64,000 nucleotides of DNA, taken from Eucommia ulmoides (lineage: Eukaryota > Streptophyta > Magnoliopsida > Garryales > Eucommiaceae). Numbering within the stretch: the first letter of the stretch is position 1; every line of letters begins with the position of its first letter. The translations under genes were made by a program, and so were the position numbers. The notes under the pieces are model-generated. The model had not been told where the DNA came from. It ran no database searches and saw only the letters and a program-made list of their open reading frames with translations. The stretch covers positions 25,195,566-25,259,565 of the forward strand of contig CM028325.1 in assembly GCA_016647705.1 (NCBI GenBank), written 5' to 3'. Below, in pieces: positions 24,249 to 35,786 of the stretch.

Positions 24249-24794
24249 GTGGGTGTTGAGGAGAGAATTCAAGAGGATGAGAATGAAAATGAAGAGATGG
24301 TTGAAGAACCACAGCCAAGCAAGAAAGTAGAAGAGCCCAAAAGTTCAAACTCCAAACTTGATACACCTACGAAAATACGTTCAGTTCCTCGGGCTCCATT
24401 TCCTCAATTCTTGACTCAACCTTCACCATTCAGTCGAGATAGAGCTAGAATAGAAGATATCCTAGAAACATTCAAACAAGTAAAGATTAATCTTTCATTC
24501 TTGGACGCTATTAAACAGGTTCCCGCGTATGCAAAATTCCTGAAGGACCTTTGTACACGAAAAAGAAAATTTAGAACACATGTGTCAAGAAAGGTCTTAC
24601 TAACACAGCAAGTGAGTTCCATCTTAGGATGTGAAACCCCACCAAAGTTTAAAGACCCTGGAGTCCCGACTATAGCATATGTGATAGTAGACCAGCCCAT
24701 CACAAGGGCTCTCCTAGATTTGGGCGCAAGTGTAAATTTGCTGCCATTTTTTGTGTATGAGCGTCTAGGTTTGGGGGATTTAAAGCCTACATAG
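24249..24794 (+). pseudogene. Athila-type protease region
   Basis: An open frame of 181 codons. Its C-terminal third carries the aspartic protease signature ALLDLGASVNLLPF (24,708-24,749), in the D-L-G-A form usual for Athila-type elements. A TAG at 24,792 separates it from the reverse transcriptase, which continues in the same frame, so the polyprotein is interrupted at this point. The N-terminal half (EDENENEEMVEEPQPSKK) is a charged linker. Confidence 0.85.
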
Positions 24795-26930
24795 GTGACA
24801 CTCCAGTTAGCCGATAGGTCAGTTAAAAGACCGAGGGGCATAATTAAAGATGTGCTAGTAGGAGTAGAGAAGTTTTTCTACCCCGTGGATTTCATAGTCT
24901 TAGACATGGAACTTGTCCGCAACCCTAGCCATCATATCCCGGTTATATTGGGACGTCCCTTTTTAGCCACAGCCAATGCTTGCATTGACTGCAAGTCGGG
25001 AGTCATGATTGTGTCATTCAGAAACATGAAGGTGAGACTCAATGTTTTTAAGGTGATTAACCAACCCCCTGATGAGAACTCATCATATTGCTTTGGGGTT
25101 GATCAAATCGATGAATTAGTGGAAGAGTCTTTACTTTCTATGTTGTTTTGGGATCCCTTTAAAGCAATCATCATGTACATGGAGGATAAAGGGTTGGGGC
25201 ATGAGGAGTTATGCGAGGAAGTCCATGACGTGTTAGGGATACACCATAATGAAACCCCATGGTTTAGGAAACTTGAACCGTTATCGACGCTAGCAAGTGA
25301 GCCATTGAAACCATCAATTGAATCTCCACCGATACTTGAGTTGAAACCTCTTCCGAATTTACTCAAGTATGTCTTCCTTGGCCACGATGATACACAACCA
25401 GTGATTATTTCGACCGAACTAACAGGTGAGCAAGAAGAAAAGTTGGTTAATGTCCTTAAACGATATAAAAGGGCTATAGGATGGGGAGTGGTAGATCTGA
25501 AGGGGATCAACCCTTCGATGTGTATGCATAAAATCCACTTCGAAGACGATGCAAAATCGAAGAGAGAGCTTCAACGAAAATTGAACCCGAACATGAGAGA
25601 GGTGGTGAAGAAAGAAGTTTTGAAGCTATTAAATGCTGGTATCATTTACTCGATTTTTGATAGCAAGTATGTGAGTCCCGTTCAGGTGGTGTTGAAAAAG
25701 TCGGGAATCATAGTAGTAAAGAATTTTGGGGGAGAGTTGGTCCTTACCAGAGAAACCACAGGATGGCGAGTTTGTATTGGTTATCGAAAACTCAACGCTA
25801 TGACAAGCAATGATCATTTTTTGCTACCATATATTGATCAGATTATAGAGAAGTTAGCGGGATTTCCTTATTACTATTTCCGTGATGGATACTCGGGATA
25901 TAACCAAGTCCCGGTGTTTTTTGAAGATCAAGAGAAAACCACATTCACTTGTCCCTTCGGTACCTTTGCATACCGAATGATGCCTTTTGGACTGTGCAAT
26001 GCACCGGCAACCTATCAAAGATGCATGTTGGCAATTTTCTTTGATATGATCGACAACTTTCTAGAAGTCTTCATGGATGACTTTTTAGTTTTTGGGACAT
26101 CATTCGAATGATGTCTTAACAATCTAGAGAAGGTTCTAGAAAGGTGTGAGGAAACTAATTTGGTGTTGAGTTGGGAAAAAAGCTATTTTATGGTTCAGCA
26201 AGGTATTGTGTTGGGACATGTGGTCTCAAAGAAAGGGATTGAGATGGATCGTGCTAAGGTTGATGTCATTGCGAATTTGCTACCGCCTATAACGGTGAAG
26301 CAAATTCGATCCTTTCTGGGGCGCGCGGGATTTTATCGACGTTTCATCAAGGAGTTTAGCAAGATTGCACGTCCCCTCTACAATCTACTTGATATAGATG
26401 TGCCCTTCGTTTTTGATGAGTCATGCCGAAAGGCATTTGAGACGCTTAAGGCTATACTAGTTTCTGCTCCTAACATCTTGCCACCGGACGACTCTCGACC
26501 TTTCGAGATTATGTGTGATGCCTCCGATTATGCTGTCGGTGCTATTTTGGGACAGAGAGTAGATAAAGTACCTCACGTGATATATTATGCAAGTAAGACA
26601 CTTGTGGAAGTACAAGTGAATTACACTACTACCGAGAAAGAGCTATTGGCCGTCGTTTTTGCATTGGATAAATTTCGATCATATATCTTAGGGTCAAAAA
26701 TTATCATATTCTCCGATCATGCAGCTTTGAGGTACCTATTGTCGAAGAAAGAAACAAAATCTCGGTTGATTAGCTGGATTCTCTTACTCCAAGAATTTGA
26801 TATTGAGATTGAAGATAAAAATGGAGTAGAGAATGTCGTGGCCGATCACCTATCTCGGGTTTTAATCAATGAGAGCAAGAAAGAAAAGTCCATTAGGGAT
26901 TCATTTCTGATGAACAACTTTTCTCTGTAG
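24795..26930 (+). pseudogene. Athila-type reverse transcriptase and RNase H
   Basis: Two open stretches in one frame, 24,795-26,111 and 26,160-26,930, are separated by a TGA at 26,109 and a short readable linker. Reverse transcriptase motifs in order: CIGYRKLNAMT (25,770-25,803), FRDGYSGYNQVP (25,878-25,913), FGLCNAPATYQRCM (25,986-26,027) and the catalytic FMDD box (26,071-26,082). RNase H follows with [15 protein letters not shown] (26,512-26,556), TTEKELLAV (26,628-26,654) and SDHAALRYL (26,714-26,740). Catalytic residues look preserved; the damage is the stop codons. Closest lineage by motif is Athila. Confidence 0.9.
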
Positions 26931-28164
26931 CCCAAGTGTCCCCACCTTGGTTTGCGAACATTGCAAACTACCTCGCTAAATGTGAAATTCCTTCCCAGTG
27001 GACCAAACAAGATAGAGACCGTTTTTTTTCTCACAGGTCAAATATTTTTACTGGGAGGATCCTCACTTATTCAAGCATTGTGCGGATCAAGTGATAAGGA
27101 GATGTGTGCCAGAGTGCGAGTTTGACAGTATCCTGAATTTTTGTCACTCTCAAGCATGCGAAGGACACTTTGGGGGAAAGAGGACGGCCGCAAAAGTGCT
27201 ACAATGTGGATTTTATTGGCCGTATTTATTCAAAGATGTGCACCAATTATGTCAGACATGTGACAGGTCTCAGCGCACGGGATCAATATCCCGCTGAGAT
27301 ATGATGCCCCTCCAACCTATTCTGGTAGTTGAGATCTTTGATGTATGGGGCATCGATTTCATTGGACCATTTCCAACATCCTTTGGTCACGAGTATATCT
27401 TATTAGCTGTGGACTATGTGTCAAAGTGGGTTGAGACCATAGCTACCAGAACTAATGACCATAGGGTGGTGCTCCGTTTTTTGAGGGAGCATATTTTTAG
27501 CAGGTTCGGGACACCTCGAGCGATCATTAGTAATGAAGGTTCACATTTTTGTAATAGACTATTTGAGTCATTGGTACGCAAGTACTCTATGACTCATAAG
27601 GTGGCCACACCTTATCACCCTCAAACTAATGGTCAAGCGAAAGTGTCCAATAGAGAGGTAAAGCAGATCTTAGAGAAAACAGTACGTCCTGACCGTAAAG
27701 ATTGGTCAAAACATTTGGTTGATGTTTTATGGGCGTATCGTATAGCTTACGAAACTCCTATCGATATGTCACCTTACCGATTGGTGTATGAAAAAACGTG
27801 TCATTTACCTGTTGAGCTAGAACATCATGCGTATTGGGCTACAAGAGTGTTGAACTTTGAGATGAAACAAGCAGGGGATGAATGTAAGCTTCAATTCTCA
27901 GAGTTGGACGAGTTGCGAAATGAAGCCTTCGAGAATTCTAGAATTTATAAGGAGATGACGAGAGCATTTCATGATAACATTATTAATAGGAAGTCTTTCC
28001 ATCCTAATCATAAGGTGTGGTTGTTCAACTCAAAGTTGAGACTTTTCCCAGGCAAACTTCAATCTAAATGGGATGGTCCATTTATGGTCAAAAGAGCACA
28101 CCCCAATGGGGTAGTGAAAATAATCGACTTAAGAGACGATCGAAAACTTAAGGTTAACGGCTAA
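26931..28164 (+). pseudogene. Athila-type integrase
   Basis: After a frame-shifted stretch (26,931-27,090) the zinc-binding module reads at 27,091-27,297, ending in QLCQTC (27,245-27,262), and is followed by a TGA at 27,295. The core domain (27,301-28,164) has [10 protein letters not shown] (first catalytic Asp), [15 protein letters not shown] and [14 protein letters not shown]. The second acidic position reads Asn (SNEG instead of SD-x-G) and the usual third-position Glu (QAE) reads Lys (QAK), so the DDE triad is broken. The C-terminal part ends with the GPFMVKR block at 28,075-28,095. Confidence 0.88.
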
Positions 28165-29525
28165 AGATTGAAGCATATGGTAGGTTTTAAGGAGCGAGAC
28201 ATCATCGAGATGATTAACTTAGTTGACCCAAGTTATTCATGATGCCCCATTACGTCTGGTTGAAGACATTAAATTTAGCGCTGAGTGGGAGGCAACCCAC
28301 TGTTATTTTAGAGTATTGAGTTATTTTATTTTAGTTATTATAATTTTACTGTTATTATACTTTATTTTAATGATTTTCCTTGAGTGCATTGGTAGACAGG
28401 TTTGCAGGCATTCTATACCTACTCAATTATGCTATACTTATGGACACGCCAGGTATTATCCTTCCTTGTCAAAACTATTTCGTACTTTTATCACTGAGGA
28501 CAATGCTAAATTTAAGTTTGAGGCGCCCGGGGGGGGGGGGGGGGGGGGGGGAGGGGAGATGAATGCTTATGCTTCTGCTAATATTTATATATTATTCTAC
28601 ACTTAATTTTTTTCTAATCTATCCTATGATAACATGTCTGTCGGGTACCGAACTTGAGTTTGCTAAAATGATCATTAAAACATAGGACTGATTTTTAAAA
28701 AATATTTTATTTTTCGACCCTTACATGCATGTTAACTTTATTTTATTCTAAATTTAGTACATGATCTGATTTGCTAAGTTTTGACATGAGAATAATTTAA
28801 CCCTGAAAATAAAAATAAAATAATAATAATAATAATAAAAATTTGTTCTAATAATAATAATTCTTTGTCTTAATAATGAACTTTCACTGAGTAATCGGGC
28901 CTCTTACCTCAGTAAGCTTTGAGTGTTTGCGTCAAAAGGGGGAAATGATTTGTTAAGACAATAAGTGACTCGTTAACCTCGAAGCTTAAGATGTTCGAGT
29001 TATTAAGTCTGAAGGGTGCCTTAGCACCTAAAGCCCTGAGCCAACTGGATTGGGAGCATTGGCCCAACACTCGCTACATGAACACCTTAGAAAGCCCAGT
29101 GGGGTTAGCATTGCACAAGTCACTTAGTAAAAAAAAAAAAAGTTGTTTGATTGTTTAAAACTAATTGACCAGTTACTTGTACTAAATTCATTATAAATGA
29201 GAGTTACATATATGTTGTGGGTGCAAAAATGAATATTGCTAAAAATCACGTGCTATGAGATTAATAATTATTTCAGTAACTCTTGTATGATCTCGATTTA
29301 ATATGTTAGCATTGGACATGATTGGTAAATCTTTTGTGTGGAATAAAATTCACAATAAATAATGTTGATATTTGTGTGTATCATTACTGTAAACCCTCAC
29401 GAGACTATACTCGTCCACTAGGGGTTTAAAGGCTTGTTGCATGCGCTAAATGCAACCGTGTTCCCTATGGAAGTGACGTTTCATTTAATTAGATATTTAG
29501 TTTTGCTCGAGGACTAGCAAAATTT
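28165..29525. other. Athila-type 3' untranslated region, no env-like frame
   Basis: 1.36 kb between integrase and polypurine tract. It contains a run of 23 G (28,529-28,551), an (AAT)n stretch at about 28,818-28,862 and no recognisable coding sequence. The 127-codon frame at 28,223-28,606 runs through the G tract (polyglycine) and is not credible. Athila elements often carry an env-like frame here; none is seen. Confidence 0.7.
28529..28551 (+). repeat. Poly-G tract
   Basis: Twenty-three consecutive G residues followed by AGGGGAG. It is a potential G-quadruplex site and a likely place for sequencing or assembly length error. Confidence 0.95.
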
Positions 29526-29538
29526 AGGTTTGGGGGTG
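29526..29538 (+). other. Polypurine tract of the Athila element
   Basis: AGGTTTGGGGGTG immediately upstream of the 3' LTR start, the usual plus-strand priming site for this lineage. Confidence 0.75.
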
Positions 29539-30888
29539 TGATTGCGTCACATTTTACGCCATCTAATACCGTGAATTTAAATTTTGTTAATCTTTAAAAT
29601 AAATTAAATTAGTTAAAATTGATTCATTTTATTTATTTTTGTAGGTTTTTGGATTTGGCGCAAAAACGCGTTAATTTTGAAATGACAAAGAAAATCATGA
29701 AAATGACTGAAAATTGGAAGAAGTTGATTTTGGAGAATCAAATGATTAATGGGATTAATTTGACAAAAATGGAAAATTAAGGGGTCAACTTTTGGTGGAG
29801 ATCAAATTTGGCAATATGGGCTTAATTTGGAATCTTGGATGCTAATTGATATTTACTAGCAAAAAGGTGGATCATGATTCTTTATTGTATTTATTTTTTT
29901 ATTGGCCATTTCCTTTTGGGAGGTTATAATTGATTTTATTTTGATATTTCTTTTGGGCAGTAGGCATAATAGAAAGGGGAGAGGTTTTTTTTTTTTTTAT
30001 TCATTTTTTTTCTACTAATAGATAGTGCCAACAGTAGGCAAAGAGAGGTTTTTCTTTCTTTCTTTTTCTTTCTTTTTCCTCCTTCTTGAATCTTAGTTTT
30101 TCCTTTGCTTTCAATTTTGGACTGCCAAAACTTTTCTGGAAATTCTTCATGTTGGAACAATTGTTGGACATCTATTGTATTAAAGAAAACTCTATGAACG
30201 GCTAATCTTCTCCTAACCGGGTTAGGATTGTGGTATGTATTTTAGTTTATGTAATATTGTATTTTTTGATTAATTTTAGTTTATGTGTAAATAATTATAT
30301 GATGATGAATTTTGTGCTTGATATATGGTTTAAATTGTGATTGAATTTAATTTTGAAATATTCTTGTATAGATTTTGATTTTAAATTTAATTATTGCTAG
30401 AACGTTAGATCTTGTACATGTGGTCTAGATCTAACGATCATATAATCGTATTCCTAGGATTTAATTAGTGGTTTGGATGATTTATGCCTAGATTGTAATT
30501 CACCCTAAATTAGAGTAACGTAAGAATTACATACCGAAGATAAATCATGCCGAAGAATAATAAATCAAATCCTTCTAAGTAGTTCCGGCTTGTAGTTGGG
30601 AACGCTCGTTTACACAAATCTAAATTAAAAATAAAACACAAGAAAAACATAATTCCAAAATACGAAATCCACAATTCCTAACCCGGTTATCTATTTTCAT
30701 TTGTTTAAGATTAGTATTTTATTTGTCTTATATTTCAAACTCAAAATACAATTGTTTAAGTTAAAGAAAGACAAATAATTAGAATTCAATAGTTATAAGA
30801 CCGATCCTTGTGGTTCGATCACCCTACTTGAACCCATACTACATCAGTATCGCGGTACCATTTTAAGGGTATTATATTTGAGTGATCA
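29539..30888 (+). repeat. Athila-type 3' LTR
   Basis: Begins TGATTGCGTCAC and ends GAGTGATCA, 1,350 bp, collinear with the 5' LTR. It is followed by the target duplication CATCC (30,889-30,893). In the first 150 bases about five substitutions separate the two LTRs, so the insertion is not very recent. Confidence 0.92.
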
Positions 30889-31005
30889 CATCCATTTCAA
30901 CTTCTTCATGATAATATCTTCATTGGAACTTATAAACTGAAACACTCAATAAAATCGTTAGTTTCACAAAAAACATCAACATTTAATTATTCATCAAAAT
31001 CTTGA
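30889..31005 (+). repeat. R2 repeat, copy 2, right end
   Basis: Starts with the second CATCC and matches the right end of R2 copy 1 (about 10,030-10,146): AAACTGAAACACTCAATAAA, GTTTCACAAAAAACATCAA and the terminus CATCAAAATCTTGA. The match stops exactly after that terminus in both copies, which defines the right end of R2. Confidence 0.8.
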
Positions 31006-32374
31006 GATCAACGAACTCGGTATTGAACATCAGCCTGACTGGCCTTTACCTAGCTTCTGTAAGAAGTTTGACTGACACTTGACCGGATGCGCAACACGTG
31101 GCCTGACGGTGCGTGGATCAAAGCTCTGCTTGTCATTCGATTAACACGACGGTTAGCCTTCTCGGCTGGCCTATAAATAGGACTTCATTTCTCTTATTTT
31201 CTTTGCACCAGAGTATTTATGAAAGCTCAACCCGACCTTAGAGCACGATACTCTCTCTCTTCTTCCTCAAACATATCTTCGTCTTTCTCATTGGGGTATA
31301 GTTCATCTGAATTCGAAAGGACCAGGGCTAAATCCCCTATTTAGCAGATTAAACTCAGCTCATCTACTACTGAGGTCGATGCCCCAGAGGTTGACTGGAC
31401 GACCTCTTCATCTGAGAGGGCCTCGGCTGGAGCAGGGACCTCCCAGTCTCCTGGTAAAGCCAACGACCCTCAACGTCGAAGAGCAAGAAGTCAAACAGAC
31501 TCTTCTGGAGGCCCCGGTGTGGAGCTCAGCATGGGTCCTGATATCGAGCTCTATGTTGATGGCCCGTCTATCCCAATGAATGCATCCCTTCTATCCACGT
31601 CGGGTCGAGCCTCGTGGGTCGTCCTAGCCTCTGAACGACTAATTTGCGAGGTTTCATAGGATGCCCTAGTCTGGAAAGTGGAACCCGAGTTATCGAAGAA
31701 TGATATTAACATTTTTCTCTTTCTATACTCTTTTCCCGCCTTAGTGGACCTGAAGGTTCCCGGGGTGAACGACCGTGCATGTGCTCATCCGAAGAGGTAC
31801 ATCACAGTGTATGAGGATTAACTGATGGTTGGCCTACAATATTTATTTTTGGAGCGATCTGTCTCTTCCTCCACCGATATTGAATAAGAACTCAAAGAAC
31901 AGTAAGTCGCCTCACCCCTACTCAGTTCCTTTTTTATACTTTTGCTTTTTATGATTTCTATTCTGATTATGGCTATCTTCCTCGCAGTTACGAACATTGA
32001 GGCCATGATGCAGAGGTTAGCTATGGAGGAGACCGAGCAAGAAGCTGCCAGAAGAGCTCTTTAGCCGGTTGAGCAAACGATTACCGGCCAGGGCTTTCAA
32101 CATGGCTCATAGCCTGGGGGCAAAGCACATCCCTATTCGGTCAACCCCTTAGGCGGCCTTCACGAGGTCGGCGTCGTTGGGCAGAGTTGCGACTCCAAGG
32201 AGGCCTTCGACCCCGGCCCTTGCGGGGTCGGCGCTGGTGCCTGTGGACGGGGAGAGCCCGACTCTGGTGGATATGAGAGACAAAGGTAAATAGAAGGTGA
32301 TCACGATCGTGGTGGTAGCTGAGCCACAGAAGAAAAATCGGAGAGAGGGCCAGGCAAGGCCAGCCATAACATTT
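31006..32374 (+). pseudogene. Retrotransposon remnant: LTR promoter region and gag-like N-terminus
   Basis: A TATA-like CCTATAAATAGGAC at about 31,171 is followed by a transcribed-leader-like region. Then comes a frame with EVDAPEVDW at about 31,371, a Ser/Gly-rich stretch, and further on ERYITVYED-like words (31,796-31,819) before a stop. This resembles the N-terminal region of plant retrotransposon gag-like proteins. Stops at 31,658, 31,818 and 31,886 break it. A second stretch (32,010-32,330) is GC-richer with two overlapping minus-strand frames of unknown meaning. No pol domain is present. Confidence 0.4.
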
Positions 32375-32597
32375 GTTACATACACTTGCCACATGTCCGC
32401 CGCCTAAATCACAAGTGCCACGTGTCTTCCACTTAGATCACAAGTGCCACGTCACTAATGCCACGACATCAGACGACCTAATGATCCTGGTTATTCTTTA
32501 GCTCGACGTTTTCTCAGGTCGGTAAATTTGAAAGACTTGAATCAATCGCCAAGCAAGAATCTCTAATGTTCTCCTCAGATATCGCTAGAGATGAGCA
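32375..32597 (+). repeat. LTR fragment homologous to 12,950-13,166 (inverted)
   Basis: Shared words on the plus strand here and the minus strand there: ATCACAAGTGCCAC, AATGCCACGACATCAGAC, CGCCAAGCAAGAATC, TGTTCTC(A/C)TCAGATATCGC. The block ends at about 32,597, where homology to the first copy stops. Confidence 0.7.
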
Positions 32598-34220
32598 TAC
32601 CTTCAATATCCAACTCACGATCTAGGGTCCCACCTCATGTCCTCTCTGGTATCATTTCCGTCATCACACAACGAAGAGCCTCCAAGCGAAGAGACCGCTC
32701 TAATCATTCTAGCTGGTCATCCATGTGATTTAGTTTCACCTGAAGACAAGCCTTCTCATCTCCACTGTCCATCCGCAGCGCGCCCATCTCCCGTTCCAAT
32801 TCCATCTTCTGGATAGACATATGGAAGAACTGGTAATCCATAACAGTGATGGCTGACCATATGGTACTCATGTAGGTGATCTTCTTGGCGTTGGTGGCAA
32901 GGAGAAGAATAACAACGTAGGCCTTCTCTACCCTGGATTGTTAGAAGGTGAAGGGGTGATGGGTCTCCTCAACAGCGTGAATTCTTTTTAAATAAAGTGG
33001 AAGAAAAACGAAAAATGACAAAGTATGGAATATGGACTTAACCTAGCACATATCTAGTATTTATAAAAAGAGAAACACCAAAGGAGATTCTTCCTCTAAT
33101 GTTTCCCCAGGTAAACCAAAATGAAGACGTGGCTAGCCTCCATGGGAAATTGCGTATGCCATCATGAGGATATTCATGAGAAATTGTGCAAACGTCCATA
33201 ACGACACGTCAGCCCTAAAAAGATGTAGTCTTTCCCTCTATGGTCTACTTTAGCTGTATCGTGCCCTCGAAGACTGAGCACTCCCCTCGGAGAATGCCCA
33301 GCTTATCCAATCAATTGATGGAGGGAAAAAATGGGCCTTTTTCGCCTATCTTGATGAGACAAGTAAGACTCTCCATTACTACCACCTAGTGGAATAGGCT
33401 AGTGGATTGACGTCTTCCTTGGGGGGCTAGGTAGCAGGGGAACCCTAGAACCCTCAACAGCCTGAGTTGCACCAACTTTTCAAAGCTCCCCTCGAATCCT
33501 TTGAAGGACGTGAAGAATCTGGTGCAACTCCTCCTGAACCGATTAAAGCTCCGCGTGATCTTTCTCCCACTGGCGAAATAGGTGAGATTTGCTGGAACCA
33601 GAGGCGCGAAGCCCTCAAAGCTCCTCCCGCATAAGGCGCGTTTGGTCTTCCATTTCCCTTGCACGGGCTTGGGCTTGCCTCCGCAACGCACCTTTCTTTT
33701 ACTGACAAAAGCACCTAAATGTAACATTATGAAGAAGCTGGACTGCGTGGGACACCGTGAACTCGTTCACATCATAAAGATCCCCTTTTGCAAAGACACT
33801 ATGTTGCGGGGCATGAGGATTGAGCGACATAATTCCAGTACGTTAGAAGAATCTTCGCTGACGGTGGACTCTAGCATAAGTCTGGTGTTCCTCACCTCCC
33901 AAGCATGGGGTACCTTTGACAGGAGAACAACCGGGGGCAGCGAGTTTGCTAGGGAACCATTCCCGCTGTAGTGCATCCTCCTACCTCTAGAACGCATTGG
34001 AGGGTCTGCAGCTCTTGTATTTGGTTTTTCCATTCAACATTTTTTCAGAAAGAAAATGAATCCAAGAAACCCGTAAATTCAGTCTTGAAAAATGGCAGAG
34101 TCCTCGAAAAGCAGTCTAAGAAAGGATAGTACATAGCCAAAGACAGATGTCACCACGCGAAAGCTTGCGCCATAAGACTCTCAGAACATGACCATCTAAC
34201 CTAGGAGTCTAGGGGGCTAT
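32598..34220 (-). pseudogene. Retroelement interior with antisense gag-like frame
   Basis: On the minus strand a discontinuous frame between about 32,990 and 32,600 reads as a helix-forming, charged protein with words such as MSTIWSAITVMDYQFFHMS and MELEREMGALRMDSGDEK. This resembles the coiled-coil gag-like protein of some plant Ty3/gypsy elements. It contains stops. Two overlapping minus-strand frames at 33,386-33,727 have no recognisable motif. Because the adjacent LTR at 34,221 faces right, either an antisense ORF of that element or an inverted fragment of another element is possible. Confidence 0.35.
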
Positions 34221-34735
34221 TGATGGTGAAGAATTTGGTACTGGGTCGCTCACTCCATTAAGCTCAAGTAATCCGTCGCCAGAGGCCTAGGTCGTGACCA
34301 GTATGGACCTAGGCCCATCACCTTCAGAAGGCTAGACCCCCAGGGGAAAACATTCTCTTGAAAAGGCCCGAGACCCATCCTTAAAAAGGATCAGGTGATC
34401 GGGTACGTCCAAACGCTAACCACCAAAGGACGCCTCGTTAACAAATCATCGGAGAATATTCGGCTGGCATGGGGAACACGTAAAAGATAGAGCAATCAAT
34501 ACTCCATAATAGAATGGGTGACGAGGCACCCCGTCCTCTCTCCTAAGCTGGCAAAGGGTTATATAAATACCTAGGTAAGTTAAGGGCTCATGTATGGTGC
34601 ATTCCACTCTACTACCACTTAGTATTACTCTTTATCTCTCTCCACCGAATACTTACTCTTACGCTGTAAGTTTTTCGCCGGGATTCACTCCCTCTTGTCA
34701 AGAATTTGTGCAGGAACCTCGTTGGCCGCAGCAGG
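34221..34735 (+). mobile_element. LTR (right-facing) of an unassigned retrotransposon
   Basis: TGATGGTGAAGAATTTGG starts right after a purine-rich GTCTAGGGGGCTAT, i.e. a polypurine tract followed by an LTR start. Inside are a TATA-like GGTTATATAAATACC (about 34,557) and a leader-like region with ACTCTTTATCTCTCTCC. The 3' boundary is uncertain; candidates are near TTGTGCA (34,711) or GCCGCA (34,730). Confidence 0.5.
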
Positions 34736-35786
34736 AGGGAGATTAGTAAGGGGTAAATCTATAAATTCATTGTTTTATCTTTTTCAGGCAACATTAATTA
34801 GTAATTCACATATATTGTTTTCAACTTGAATTAATGGTTATTATATTTATAATCTAATTCTACTTAATAATTTATTTTAGGAAAATTTGGTGAAAGGTCC
34901 TATTCCATAAAACTATTACTCTGCAGAGTCCTGTAATAGTGATTTTTTAACACATGACATGATCCTTAAAAAGTGATTTTTTGAATCTTGAAACCTCTTA
35001 ACAAGATTCCCATTTTTTTATTAGTTAAAGAATTGTTTCATTTTCTTATGATAAAATTTTTATTTTATTTTGTAATATGTAATAAGGGTAAAATAGTAAA
35101 TTAAAATAGTGTGTATTATTTTTTTCTTTTATTTTTCTCTATTTAATATATATAAAATATTATTTTCTTTCCTTTTACATCCCTCTAACCAAACAAACTA
35201 AGAAAAATATTTTTTCCTCCATAATGATAAAAAAAATAAAAAATCATTTCTCTTTTCTTTTTTACAAGTATAAAATGTTTTTCTTTTCTATATTTTCAAC
35301 CAAACAACCTTATTTCAAAATTGTACAATTGGAGTGCAGGTAAAGAAATTGAATGTGCCAATAGCATATTCTAAATCTCGTTGCATTTATCAAATCAAAT
35401 AGTACAAAATTGCGAATGGCCCCGAAATTGGTTGGTGAATATAATACAATCTCGTGTTATAGTCAACATAATCTCATATTTAATATAATACGATTTTGTG
35501 TTATATTCAAAAGTATAAAGGGATAAAATTGTCAAAAAATAAAAATAAAAATAACCAATTTATAACATATGTTTTTAAGAATATATATGCGATAATTTTA
35601 TCCTACTCCTCGGTATTCTTTAAATTTTGTTTTGGTTTGCCTTTTCCATCCTTAGAAACCAAATGTACAATTGCGTTTACCAAACAGTACATTAACTAGA
35701 TTTCCGTTTTTGTCCACATCGAACCGTTAAGTAAGAATATCAGATCAGACCGTCCATCGCAATCTTCGACCAGCCTAATCACACGC
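34736..35786. other. Gene-free stretch upstream of the tomosyn-like gene
   Basis: AT-rich, with an AACCAAACAA-type MITE-like terminus at about 35,180 and 35,290 and the AATTGGAGTGCAGGTAAAG block (35,330) also seen at 12,115. No coding signal. The part nearest the gene presumably contains distal promoter sequence. Confidence 0.45.

Larger units (their letters stand above)
15993..30888 (+). mobile_element. Athila-type Ty3/gypsy retrotransposon (14.9 kb, with nested insert)
   Basis: The element has two LTRs of about 1.35 kb, a primer-binding site, gag, protease, reverse transcriptase, RNase H and integrase remnants in that order on the plus strand, and a polypurine tract. It is bounded by a perfect CATCC duplication. 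The order of domains, the tRNA-Asp-type primer site and the gag and RT motifs match the Athila lineage. About 4.75 kb of the interior (18,474-23,226) is foreign LTR sequence, so the element proper is about 10.1 kb. No env-like frame is visible between integrase and the 3' LTR. Several stops and frameshifts mean it cannot act autonomously. It sits inside R2 copy 2. Confidence 0.9.

Noticed and set aside
24416-25817. Minus-strand open frames opposite protease and reverse transcriptase
   Set aside because: Antisense shadows of a coding region with clear plus-strand domains.
28223-28606. Possible env-like or short ORF after Athila integrase
   Set aside because: It overlaps the G23 tract (polyglycine), includes hydrophobic stretches arising from TTA/TTT-rich DNA, and lacks any env-like signal or splice acceptor that I can defend.
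33386-33727. Overlapping 113- and 86-codon minus-strand frames
   Set aside because: Neither frame shows a recognisable domain; the overlap in two frames in GC-richer DNA suggests chance. Kept only as part of a retroelement remnant.
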